In this document: piece by piece, positions 46,380 through 53,926 of the stretch
Position numbering within the stretch: the stretch's first letter is position 1
Layout of the letters: every line of letters begins with the position of its first letter
From: CBDBEU01 sp965204565
GTDB taxonomy: Bacteria; Pseudomonadota; Alphaproteobacteria; Rhizobiales; TMED25
Reading direction: 5' to 3'
NCBI GenBank assembly: GCA_965204565.1
Contig: CBDBEU010000005.1
Location: 1 to 64,000 of the forward strand
DNA length: 64,000 nucleotides
Made by a program: the position numbers and the translations under genes
The notes under the pieces: generated by a model
Database searches by the model: none
What the model was told of the DNA's origin: nothing
What the model saw: only the letters and a program-made list of their open reading frames with translations

Positions 46380-47063
46380 ATGGCCCGCCTCAATCTAGAC
46401 AGCATCACTGATCAGGTCCGCGATATCCAAGAGGGCAAACTTCCCCTCTGGGACGAGGATTTACGGACAGGAAATGGCGATCGAGCTTTGGAATTAGCAA
46501 AACGCCGCTGCGCCTGGCCATCCATCAATTGAAAAGGGACGGCATTCTCGTTGTTGAACCGAGAAAGGGCATCTACGTCGCGCTGCCAACGATGAAGGAA
46601 GTGATCGAGCTTCTTGAAATGCGCGAGGTGCTTGAAGGGCTGGCCGCACGCAGGGTGGCAAATGGGGCGAGTGCACAGATAGTCAGAGAATTGCGAGAGT
46701 GTTTTGCCGGGATTGACGAGTCCAGTCTGAATGACCAGCGTATTGAATTTGCCTCGGCGGACCACCTTTTTCATCAAACGCTCGTCGAGGCATCCGGCAG
46801 TGAAGAGCTGGTAAAAAAACCTCTCCACCCTCAATATCCGCATTCACATGATGGGACTGCGAACAACCGCGGTACGTGAGCATGATCTGCGGCCATTCCA
46901 CCGAGAACATCTTGGCATCATCAACGCTATCGAAGCTGGAGATGGTGAGGCGGCGGAAAGCTTGGCGAAAGCTCATGTGCGCTCCGTGCCGTGGCAATCG
47001 CTGTTCATTACCAGTGGCGCGTTTGACACAAGCGCGGAATCACAACCGAGCGATCCCAGTTGA
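46380..47063 (+). pseudogene. GntR family (FCD-type) transcriptional regulator 1, frameshifted
   Basis: Begins MARLNLDSITDQVRD (winged-helix start). It loses frame in the DNA-binding domain (46430-46490), then reads ISKTPLRLAIHQLKRDGILVVEPRKGIYVALPTMKEVIELLEMREVLEGLAARRVANGAS, DHLFHQTLVEASGSEELVK, and, after one extra A in the run at 46813-46819, NLSTLNIRIHMMGLRT, FHREHLGIINAIEAGDGEAAESLAKAHVRS. The FCD effector domain is otherwise complete. It lies upstream of the RidA genes on the same strand and may control them in response to a catabolite. Confidence 0.75.
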
Positions 47064-47139
47064 ACTATCACCGAAGAATGCTGCCAGTTCTATCACAAGT
47101 AGCTAATCAAATTACAGATCCAACGAGAGGCGTATTGCA

Positions 47140-48570
47140 ATGAGCGAAACAACCTCCGAAAGCAGTGTATCTGATCAACTTCGTTCAAGCCCGTGCAGGC
47201 CGGTTAAGATGGACGCGCCAGCAAGTGCGTGGCCGCACTACCCTGTCGCGGTACGCGGTGGAGGGTTCGTCTTTGTGTCCGGCGTCCGCGGAGGACGTCT
47301 TGGACATGCCCCGGCGCGCTATTCAGATTTGCCCAAAGCTCTTGCCGAGCAGGCTCAAAACTACACGCTGATCGATAGTTTGGAAGGGAGTGTTGCAGCC
47401 GATGCATGGGCCGCACATGACAATTTGAGCCGGATTCTTGAAGCCGCAGGAACACGGGATGATCAGATTTTGCATCAACGCATGTGGCAGCGCGACAAGC
47501 GCTTTTTTCCTGTCTACGAGCGCGTGCGCAAATACCGCCAGCCGGCCGCCGCCCCAAGCAGCGGCCTTGGCGCCTCCGCCGTCGGCAGCCAGTTCGGGCG
47601 CTGGATCGGCATAGAAAGTATTGCTGTGGACGTGGAGGACCCGGACAATCTTGGCGAGAGGGTAATCCTGACCCGCCCCGATGATAAACGCCTTCCCTCG
47701 GCATCAATCTATTCGCAGGCCGTCTCGAGCGGACCGTTCGTGTTCATGGCTGGCCACATCGCGGTCAAGACGGCCGAACCAGGAATGCCCTCAGTGGTGT
47801 CATTCGATGACATTCTAGAAGAAGGGAGATTCTTAGCGACGGGGCGCAGCCATCCCGATTCCCGAGACGGCCCGATCGCGGCACAATCCTGGTTTATCTA
47901 CAATGAGATCGCCCAGACGCTGAAAAATCACGGCATGACAATGTCCGACATTGTTCATGTCCGGGTTTATCTGAGTGATCTGCGCGATCTGGCGACCTTT
48001 CATCGGGTTCACGAGCATTTCTTTGGCGAGCAGGCACCGGCTCTTTGTGTGGTGGGGTTCGATGAAGTTGGCCACAAGGGCTGCCGGATCGAAATCGAGC
48101 CCACGGCGCTGATCCCTGGAAAACTGGTGCGGCGTGACGTGGGCTGGGTGTGTGATCCACCCCATGCCGGCCCCGCCGGGGTTTGCGCAGGACCACTGAT
48201 GTTTGTTGCAGGAATGTCCGGGCTCGGACCGGACGGCCATCCGGCCATGGATGCCTCCTCGGTTGATACGCACGCGCAAGGTTTTATCCGCGCGCTTGAG
48301 GACAAGGCGAGCGCTCCCTGGGTGCCGGCGCAAATCTGGTGCGCCTGGCACCGACTTCAACAAACCTGCGCTAGCGCTGGCTGTGGCCTGGAGGCACTCG
48401 CCAAGACCGTTGTTTATCTGCGGGATGAACGTGACCTGGAGATTTATGAAGTGGTCAGGTCCATGTTTATTGATGCCGATTTGCCGGCATTCGATTGCGT
48501 AATCGTTCCAGGTCCTGGACCGATCTCGCAGCTTGCAGTCCAAATAGACGCGACCCTGATTACTCAATAA
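47140..48570 (+). CDS. Triple-domain RidA/YjgF-family protein (476 aa)
   Basis: Three consecutive RidA-like domains: about residues 24-170 (PVAVRGGGFVFVSGVRGG ... WIGIESIAVDVEDP), 188-332 (SQAVSSGPFVFMAGHIA ... MTMSDIVHVRVYLSDLRDLATFHRVHEHFFGEQAPALCVV, IEIEPTALI) and 340-476 (GVCAGPLMFVAGMSGL ... GLEALAKTVVYLRDERDLEIYEVVRSMF, VQIDATLIT). None has the PPAR-type arginine of active RidA, which holds the imine carboxylate. It is more diverged than the triple proteins downstream. A GAGAGG ribosome site precedes the ATG. A 320-bp gap separates it from the second regulator, so it may be its own transcription unit with regulator 1. Confidence 0.8.
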   Translation: MSETTSESSVSDQLRSSPCRPVKMDAPASAWPHYPVAVRGGGFVFVSGVRGGRLGHAPARYSDLPKALAEQAQNYTLIDSLEGSVAADAWAAHDNLSRILEAAGTRDDQILHQRMWQRDKRFFPVYERVRKYRQPAAAPSSGLGASAVGSQFGRWIGIESIAVDVEDPDNLGERVILTRPDDKRLPSASIYSQAVSSGPFVFMAGHIAVKTAEPGMPSVVSFDDILEEGRFLATGRSHPDSRDGPIAAQSWFIYNEIAQTLKNHGMTMSDIVHVRVYLSDLRDLATFHRVHEHFFGEQAPALCVVGFDEVGHKGCRIEIEPTALIPGKLVRRDVGWVCDPPHAGPAGVCAGPLMFVAGMSGLGPDGHPAMDASSVDTHAQGFIRALEDKASAPWVPAQIWCAWHRLQQTCASAGCGLEALAKTVVYLRDERDLEIYEVVRSMFIDADLPAFDCVIVPGPGPISQLAVQIDATLITQ

Positions 48571-48850
48571 CAGCTTCACAATTCACACGTGAGCATCAGC
48601 ACACCAACAACCTGGGTGTGATTAATGTTGGCCGCGCAATCAGACGATTGAACGTGTTGAACTGGTATCAGATTAGCGCTCGCGCGTTCATTTTCGACTG
48701 AACGAACTGAAAAAATTGCGCTAGCTCTCTTGTCGCTCGTGGCAGCTACATCGAAGCGATAAGAGCGCTTCCTCCTCGATCAACTGCACCAAGCGGATGC
48801 ATGCGCAACCATACGGCCTTGACGGGCACTTTCTGCATGATACACTATAT
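48571..48850. other. Intergenic region, no gene seen
   Basis: About 280 bp between the first triple RidA gene and the second regulator. No clear terminator hairpin. The AT-rich right end is the likely promoter of regulator 2. Confidence 0.4.
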
Positions 48851-48878
48851 TTGAAATTTCAGATGTAAGGCGTTACAT
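48851..48878. promoter_or_regulatory. Two palindromes upstream of GntR-type regulator 2
   Basis: TGAAATTTCA (48852-48861) sits within the same 14-mer found before regulator 1. Directly after it, ATGTAA-GGCG-TTACAT (48863-48878) forms a second 6+6 inverted repeat, 11 bp before the ATG at 48890. Candidate operators for autoregulation or cross-regulation. Confidence 0.45.
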
Positions 48879-48889
48879 TAAGAATCCTA

Positions 48890-49640
48890 ATGAATGTGCT
48901 CGATCGCACATATGAAATTGCCCATCAGAGCTTGACCGAGCAGTGCTATGCGGCGCTGCGGAAAATGATTGTAGCCGGCGAGTTGTGTGCCGGTGAGAGG
49001 CTCTATGAAGGCCGTTTGGCTAAGGGTTGGGGCGTTAGAAAAACGACAATCCGCGCAGCGCTTTTGCGGTTAAGCCAGGAAGCGATGGTGGAGTTTCAGG
49101 AACGTCGTGGGTCCTTACTAGTATGCTCAATATCTTCCTAGGATATACGCGAAGTTGTCGAGGCGCTTGCTGTACGCAAGCTGGCGGCGTGTGCCCCGAT
49201 CCGGTAACCATCAAGGCTCTGCGCGGTTGTTTTGAAGGCATTGATACAACCAATCCGCACCCGGCAAATCCGAATTTCGTCAACGCCGATTGTGAACTTC
49301 ACCAACTGCTGGTGGATTCAGCCGACAGCACTTTGCTGCACCGCATGGCGTGGGCTGCTGGATATTCCGATACAGATGTATCTGGTCTGCAGGCGTGATC
49401 CCCGCCAGCCACGATAAAAGTCAGCTCCACCACGAGCATATGGCGATCATCGATGTGATCGAACAGGGTGATGGCGTGCGCGCTGAAGCACTGATCCGCG
49501 AGCATATCCGAGATGCGTGGCGTTCATACGGTGATGGTCAAGACCAGGGATTGGGAAGTGCGACTGCGGTATTGGGCGCAGCCAGCAAAGCTGAAGAACC
49601 AGCTGACAGCCCAACAAATCAACAAAAAAGGCCATCGTAA
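48890..49640 (+). pseudogene. GntR family (FCD-type) transcriptional regulator 2, frameshifted
   Basis: The DNA-binding domain is in one frame: MNVLDRTYEIAHQSLTEQCYAALRKMIVAGELCAGERLYEGRLAKGWGVRKTTIRAALLRLSQEAMVEFQERRGSLLV. Beyond 49135 the FCD domain is scattered over three frames: DIREVVEALAVRKLAACAP, then ALRGCFEGIDTTN, NFVNADCELHQLLVDSADSTLLHRM, then LHHEHMAIIDVIEQGDGVRAEALIREHIRDAW. The last frame ends with the ATGG of the next RidA gene. At least three indels, so loss of function is more likely than for regulator 1. Related to regulator 1 in type but not a recent duplicate. Confidence 0.7.
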
Positions 49641-50071
49641 TGGTCGAGCGATACTTTCTAAACCCGGATGATATGTGGGCAAGAGTGGAGAATGGCGAAC
49701 TCCTCTATGCTCCCATCACCGTCATCGCTGACGATACACATTCTCACATTTATCTGTCAGGACAGACCGCGCGGCTGGCGAGTGGCGAGCACGGCGCCAA
49801 GGATATGCGCGGCCAGATTGGGCAGGTCTGCCAAAACATAGGCCGCGCCCTCAATCACGTCGGCGCTACCTATGATGACGTTGTCACTTCAACGACTTAT
49901 GTTCTTGATTTGAAAGAATATTATCGCCATTCCGACGAGAGATTCAAGTACTTCGAGAACAATCGCCCGGCGAGCACGCTTATTCAGGTTTCATCGGCGA
50001 GTATTCCAGGAACATTGATAGCAATTAACTGCGAGGCAATCATCGAAACCGAACGCCTGCGCGTCAGCTAG
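49640..50071 (+). CDS. Single-domain RidA family protein (143 aa)
   Basis: MVERYFLNPDDMWARVENGELLYAPITVIADDTHSHIYLSGQTARLASGEHGAKDMRGQIGQVCQNIGRALNHVGATYDDVVTSTTYVLDLKEYYRHSDERFKYFENNRPASTLIQV is a complete RidA fold. The arginine of the canonical PARS-type motif is replaced (RPASTLIQV), as in RidA subfamilies for which no 2-aminoacrylate deaminase activity is expected. 47% or so of positions by eye match the next gene, so they are paralogues. Probably forms a conventional homotrimer. Confidence 0.85.
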   Translation: MVERYFLNPDDMWARVENGELLYAPITVIADDTHSHIYLSGQTARLASGEHGAKDMRGQIGQVCQNIGRALNHVGATYDDVVTSTTYVLDLKEYYRHSDERFKYFENNRPASTLIQVSSASIPGTLIAINCEAIIETERLRVS

Positions 50072-50139
50072 TGCGGCAAGAAAAGCAAAATACAAACCTA
50101 AGATAGCAGGTTTGGCCATAAAACAGGGAGGCGAGCGAA

Positions 50140-50586
50140 ATGCTCAAGCGTATGTTTATCAATCCGCCCAATCTGTGGGCACGGATCGAAAAGACCGAAG
50201 AGTGCCCTGAAGGGGAGTTGCTCTACACGCCGATAATTGTGGTGTCCGATGACACTCACACCCACGTCTACCTGTCCGGTCAGACCGCGCGTCAGGCCGA
50301 CGGTTCGGTCGATACCGACGACATGCGCACCCAGATCCGCCACACTTGCGAGAATATCGGCATCGGCCTCAATCATGTCGGCGCAACATTTGACGACGTG
50401 GTGACGTCGACCACCTTCGTGCTCAATCTGCAGGAATATTATGCGGCTTCAGACGAGCGGTTCAAATTTTTCAAGAAAAACCGCCCGGCCAGCACGTTGA
50501 TCCAAATATCCGCACTTGGTCTTCCAAGATGCAAGATCGAAATAACCTGTGAGGCGATCATTGAAACCGAAAGATTGACCGTCTAA
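50140..50586 (+). CDS. Single-domain RidA family protein (148 aa)
   Basis: MLKRMFINPPNLWARIEKTEECPEGELLYTPIIVVSDDTHTHVYLSGQTARQADGSVDTDDMRTQIRHTCENIGIGLNHVGATFDDVVTSTTFVLNLQEYYAASDERFKFFKKNRPASTLIQI. A complete RidA domain and clear paralogue of the gene 68 bp upstream, with the same RPASTLIQ replacement. A ribosome site (GGGAGGCGAG) precedes the ATG. The two may form a mixed trimer (inference). Downstream lies the rearranged 5' region of the binding-protein gene. Confidence 0.85.
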   Translation: MLKRMFINPPNLWARIEKTEECPEGELLYTPIIVVSDDTHTHVYLSGQTARQADGSVDTDDMRTQIRHTCENIGIGLNHVGATFDDVVTSTTFVLNLQEYYAASDERFKFFKKNRPASTLIQISALGLPRCKIEITCEAIIETERLTV

Positions 50587-50603
50587 ATGAGGTTGATGGC
50601 GCG

Positions 50604-50677
50604 TGTTGTGAGCCATCATTGATCGCCATCTGACCCTTGAGTGCCGGGTTCAACAGATCGAGCCAGCTGTTGACTTC
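50604..50677 (-). repeat. 74-bp inverted copy of an internal piece of the binding-protein gene
   Basis: The reverse complement of 50604-50677 is identical, base for base, to 51990-52063, which encodes EVNSWLDLLNPALKGQMAINDGSQ in the binding protein. Flanking sequence on both sides is unrelated. It is too short to be a gene. Confidence 0.9.
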
Positions 50678-50796
50678 CAATGGAGGAATGTCCAAAAATA
50701 ATCCATTGCCCCACGCGCAGCATCGCCAGAGGGCGCGTATCGGCCGGCACAAACTGACGGTGCTGAATATCAGAACTAACCAGGGAGGATGAAGTC

Positions 50797-51060
50797 ATGT
50801 TGGATTATTTGATTGCCAGGATGCGCAACTCCGCGATGATTGCGGTGTTCGGTGCCGCGGCTCTGGCGGTGTCCGTGAGTGCAGCAGCAGCGCAAACAGT
50901 ATCGCAGCCATTATACGCGGCAGGTGCTGTGGTGGTCCCCATCCTTGATGAGTTCTCACTCAGCTTCGGGACGGAGGAGCAAGAGCAACGCTTCTACGCC
51001 AATTATTGCAGAATCTTTGGTGGCAGGTGCTGTGTTGGTCCCCGTCCTCATGTTTGCTGA
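50797..51060 (+). pseudogene. Leader copy 1 with short divergent extension (87 aa)
   Basis: MLDYLIARMRNSAMIAVFG and a complete signal peptide ending SAAAAQ, then TVSQPLYAAGAVVVPILDEFSLSFGTEEQEQRFYANYCRIFGG. The extension loosely resembles the start of the mature binding protein (GELLVVSSIFETPE ... FKAYYC) but is too diverged to be sure. Its stop (TGA in TGCTGA) is the first part of the next module. It could be secreted as a ~55-residue peptide or be an untranslated relic. Confidence 0.45.
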
Positions 51061-51090
51061 ATATCAGAACTAACCAGGGAGGATGAAGTC

Positions 51091-51437
51091 ATGTTGGATT
51101 ATTTGATTGCCAGGATGCGCAACTCCGCGATGATTGCGGTGTTCGGTGCCGCGGCTCTGGCGGTGTCCGTGAGTGCAGCAGCAGCGCAAACAGTATCGCC
51201 GCCATTATGCGCGGGAGGTGCTGTGGAACGTGCTGCGGGGGTCTCCGGTTCGTTGCCGCGGCACTGGCCGTGGTGTCCGTAAGTCGGTGCAGCAGCGCAA
51301 ACAGTATCGCAGCCAGTAATTGCAGCAACTTGCGTGGGAGGTGCTTCAGCTTCGGGACGCAGCAGGAAGAGGAAGACTTCCACGACGAAGACGAAGACGA
51401 AGACGACATCGGCAAAGTATACGTAATGAATTGCTGA
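51091..51437 (+). pseudogene. Leader copy 2 with scrambled extension
   Basis: The same signal peptide from 51091 runs to a stop at 51282 after 63 residues. An overlapping frame (51207-51437) gives a cysteine-rich then strongly acidic stretch (EEEDFHDEDEDEDD). The middle contains a degraded fourth leader piece. No family recognised; most likely rearrangement debris, although the signal peptide and ribosome site are intact. Confidence 0.4.
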
Positions 51438-51467
51438 ATATCAGAACTAACCAGGGAGGATGAAGTC

Positions 51468-52577
51468 ATGTTGGATTATTTGAGTGCCAGGATGCGCAAC
51501 TCCGCGATGATTGCGGTGTTCGGTGCCGCGGCTCTGGCGGTGTCCGTAAGTGGTGCAGCAGCGCAAAATGCTTGCGACGACCCAAGGGCCAAATATGCGG
51601 CCAAGGAAGGTGAGTTGCTGGTGGTCTCATCCATCTTCGAGACGCCGGAAACTCAAGACGCCCACGAGACGGCCTTCAAAGCATATTACTGCCTGCCGGA
51701 CGAGTTCGACGTTAAGTATCAAATTCAGAACACGCCGAGCACAATCGCCCGCATTGAGGCCGAGGCCGGCGCCGGTATTCCGATTTCCGGTGACGTGACC
51801 ACCATGCCAGCGATCACCTGGCTGATGGAAGCGCGCGATCGTGGCCTGCTGATGGTCTACGATTCGCCGAACTACAAGTACATGGAACTGCCGGAAAAGA
51901 TCGGCCTCAACGATCGGCCCTATTGGACGTCCGACATGTACATGTTCGTGCCGATGTGGAATTCGTCCTGCCCGGGCATGGCAGACATCGAAGTCAACAG
52001 CTGGCTCGATCTGTTGAACCCGGCACTCAAGGGTCAGATGGCGATCAATGATGGCTCACAACAAATGTCGACCGCCCTGGCGTTTCATTTCCTCAAGGGC
52101 CGTCTGCCGGATGGCTATTTCGAGGACTTGGCGGCGCAGGACCTGATCATCACATCGACCTCACTGCATGGCATGGAAATGCTCGCCTCATGCGAACGTC
52201 CGCTTTATGCGATGGGTGTTTCGGCGGATGCAAATGTGGAATGGACCAAAGGCAATCATTGGATCCGTACCGGCATTCCAAAAGAGGGCGTGATGCTTCA
52301 GGAACAGGCAACGGCTGCTTTTGCCGATGCGCCGAATCCGAATGCCGCCCAGCTGTGGATCGATTTTCTGAGAAGCGAAGTCGGCCAACCGATCTTCGAG
52401 AAGAACGAAGGCCGGGTACCAGGTCGCAAGGGCATTCCAAGCTCGACACCGGAGACCACCCCGGATGCCGATACGCTGTTTGAGGCCGCCTTTGCGCCTG
52501 ACTATGCCGAGACGGTGCGCGATCCGGAATTGGTGCGCAGAGCGCAGGAGGAATGGGGATCGATATTCCTCAAATAA
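51468..52577 (+). CDS. ABC transporter periplasmic substrate-binding protein (family 1 type)
   Basis: 369 residues with a signal peptide (cleavage near SGAAAQ). The mature protein has the FbpA/AfuA/PotD-like fold: GELLVVSSIFETPET, AFKAYYCLPDEFDVKYQIQNTPSTIARIEAEAGAGIPISGDVTTMPAITWLMEARDRGLLMVYDS, WNSSCPGMADIEVNSWLDLLNPALKGQMAINDG, NPNAAQLWIDFLRSEVGQPIF. Relatives bind Fe3+, 2-aminoethylphosphonate, polyamines or other small charged solutes; the ligand is not readable. It heads the importer and RidA operon. This third leader copy is the only one joined to a full gene. Confidence 0.85.
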   Translation: MLDYLSARMRNSAMIAVFGAAALAVSVSGAAAQNACDDPRAKYAAKEGELLVVSSIFETPETQDAHETAFKAYYCLPDEFDVKYQIQNTPSTIARIEAEAGAGIPISGDVTTMPAITWLMEARDRGLLMVYDSPNYKYMELPEKIGLNDRPYWTSDMYMFVPMWNSSCPGMADIEVNSWLDLLNPALKGQMAINDGSQQMSTALAFHFLKGRLPDGYFEDLAAQDLIITSTSLHGMEMLASCERPLYAMGVSADANVEWTKGNHWIRTGIPKEGVMLQEQATAAFADAPNPNAAQLWIDFLRSEVGQPIFEKNEGRVPGRKGIPSSTPETTPDADTLFEAAFAPDYAETVRDPELVRRAQEEWGSIFLK

Positions 52578-52630
52578 TACGTTCGATTCCTCCCGGCCGT
52601 CATTCTTGAAGGTGTCGGGTCTTGGCTAAA

Positions 52631-52670
52631 CGCGCCCCCCTCGCTCCTCAATTCTGGTGAGGGGGGCGCG
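52631..52670. terminator. Perfect 12-bp stem-loop between binding protein and ATPase genes
   Basis: CGCGCCCCCCTC (52631-52642) pairs completely with GAGGGGGGCGCG (52659-52670), with a 16-base loop. No T-run follows. In importer operons such structures after the binding-protein gene stabilise its mRNA or partly terminate transcription, giving excess binding protein over the membrane parts. Confidence 0.65.
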
Positions 52671-52770
52671 GCAATTGTGCGGCCGCCGGGAAAATCTCTG
52701 CCTATGCCATAGCTGGGGCGCACGCCCGGTAGCGCAACCACAGGGTCAATGTTTCCGAGGGGGTTGAAAC

Positions 52771-53877
52771 GTGACTGGTTTTGTCACGGTGTCGGGATTG
52801 CGCAAGCGGTATGACGACGTTTGGGCGGTTGACGATGTCAGCTTCGAGATTGACGAAGGCAAACTCCTCGTCCTTCTAGGCCCAAGCGGGTGTGGGAAGA
52901 CGACAACACTCAGATGCATTGGTGGGCTTGAACAGGCCCAGGCCGGTGAAATCATCATTGACGGCCAGATCGTCACCAGCGTGCCCAAGGGCGTCTTTCT
53001 GCAGCCCGAAGCTAGGGGCATGGGCATGGTCGCCCAATCCTATGCCATCTGGCCGCATATGAGCGTTTATGAAAACATCGCTTTCCCGCTTCGTATGCGC
53101 AAGGAAAGCGGCGAGACCATTACCGAACGCGTTCGTGAGGCGCTCGAGGTAGTGCGTCTTGGCGGTCTCGGCGACCGCAACGCCACCGATCTGTCGGGCG
53201 GCCAGCAGCAGCGCGTGGCGCTGGCGCGCGCCATTGTCGGGCGGCCCAAGGTGTTGCTGTTCGACGAACCGCTTTCCAATCTCGATGCCAAGCTGCGCGA
53301 GCAGATGCGCTACCTGTTAAAGGACATTCAGCGCGAAATCGGCATTACCGCGGTCTACGTCACCCACGACCAGTCCGAAGCGATGGGGTTGGGTGACGAA
53401 CTTCTGGTGATGAATCTCGGCAAGATCGAGCAGCGCGGCAGTGCCCGCGCGCTTTATTGCCAGCCAGCAACCCGGTTCGTCGCCGAATTCATTGGCGTTG
53501 CCAACATGCTTGAAGGAACTCTGGTCGAAACCGCATCGAGCAAAAACGGCATGGTCCATGTCCGCCTTGGTGAGGATGACGCAGCACCGGTGATCCAGTG
53601 CCTGGGAGGTGCAGTCGAGCTTGGCGCTCATGTCGCGGTGCTGGTGCGGCCGGAGTGGTTTGGCGTCAGCGCTAGCCGGCCGAGCCAAGTCGACAATGTG
53701 ATCTTGGGCAAGGTGCACACCGCACAGTATCTGGGTGAGCGGGCAGAAATGGTGGTCACCACCAGCCTTGGCGAGGTGCGCATAACAGCAGGCGGTGATG
53801 CAGCCTTCGATGAAGGCGCTGAGGTCTATCTGACGATTGATGCGGCCAAGGCCATCGCCCTTCCGGCCACGTCGTGA
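52771..53877 (+). CDS. ABC transporter ATP-binding protein
   Basis: 368 residues. Walker A GPSGCGKTT (~37-45), Q-loop QSYAIWPHMSVYENIAFPLRM, signature LSGGQQQRVALARAI, Walker B VLLFDEPLSNLDAKLREQMR, H-loop YVTHDQSEAMGL, then a C-terminal TOBE-like domain (VAVLVRPEWFGVSAS, GEVRITAG). Typical of Fe3+/spermidine/2-AEP-type importers. The gene probably starts at GTG 52771 (GTGACTGG), 193 bp after the binding protein and 49 bp before the permease. Intact. Confidence 0.92.
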   Translation: MTGFVTVSGLRKRYDDVWAVDDVSFEIDEGKLLVLLGPSGCGKTTTLRCIGGLEQAQAGEIIIDGQIVTSVPKGVFLQPEARGMGMVAQSYAIWPHMSVYENIAFPLRMRKESGETITERVREALEVVRLGGLGDRNATDLSGGQQQRVALARAIVGRPKVLLFDEPLSNLDAKLREQMRYLLKDIQREIGITAVYVTHDQSEAMGLGDELLVMNLGKIEQRGSARALYCQPATRFVAEFIGVANMLEGTLVETASSKNGMVHVRLGEDDAAPVIQCLGGAVELGAHVAVLVRPEWFGVSASRPSQVDNVILGKVHTAQYLGERAEMVVTTSLGEVRITAGGDAAFDEGAEVYLTIDAAKAIALPATS

Positions 53878-53926
53878 GTAGCCGCATGCGATATGCAGGT
53901 ATGCATCGGTTCTTGAGGAGGGCGTC

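Larger units (their letters stand above)
50761..51570 (+). repeat. Three tandem copies of the binding-protein leader
   Basis: A module beginning TGCTGAATATCAGAACTAAC, with ribosome site AGGGAGGA, ATG and signal-peptide codons, starts at 50761, 51055 and 51432. Copies 1 and 2 are identical for about 145 bp and then diverge; copy 3 differs at a few positions (SARM for IARM, SGAAA for SAAAA) and continues into the full gene. A decayed fourth piece of the same module (GCCGCGGCACTGGCCG... GCAGCAGCGCAAACAG) lies at about 51245-51312 inside copy 2. Confidence 0.9.

Noticed and set aside
46126..46398. 90-residue plus-strand frame containing TDNGGPTSHGRS
   Set aside because: It recalls a transposase DDE strand only by a few residues; no further IS features are found around it.
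50558..50752. Minus-strand 64-residue protein containing part of the binding-protein sequence
   Set aside because: The match is due to the 74-bp inverted duplicate; the flanking residues have no homology and no ribosome site is seen.
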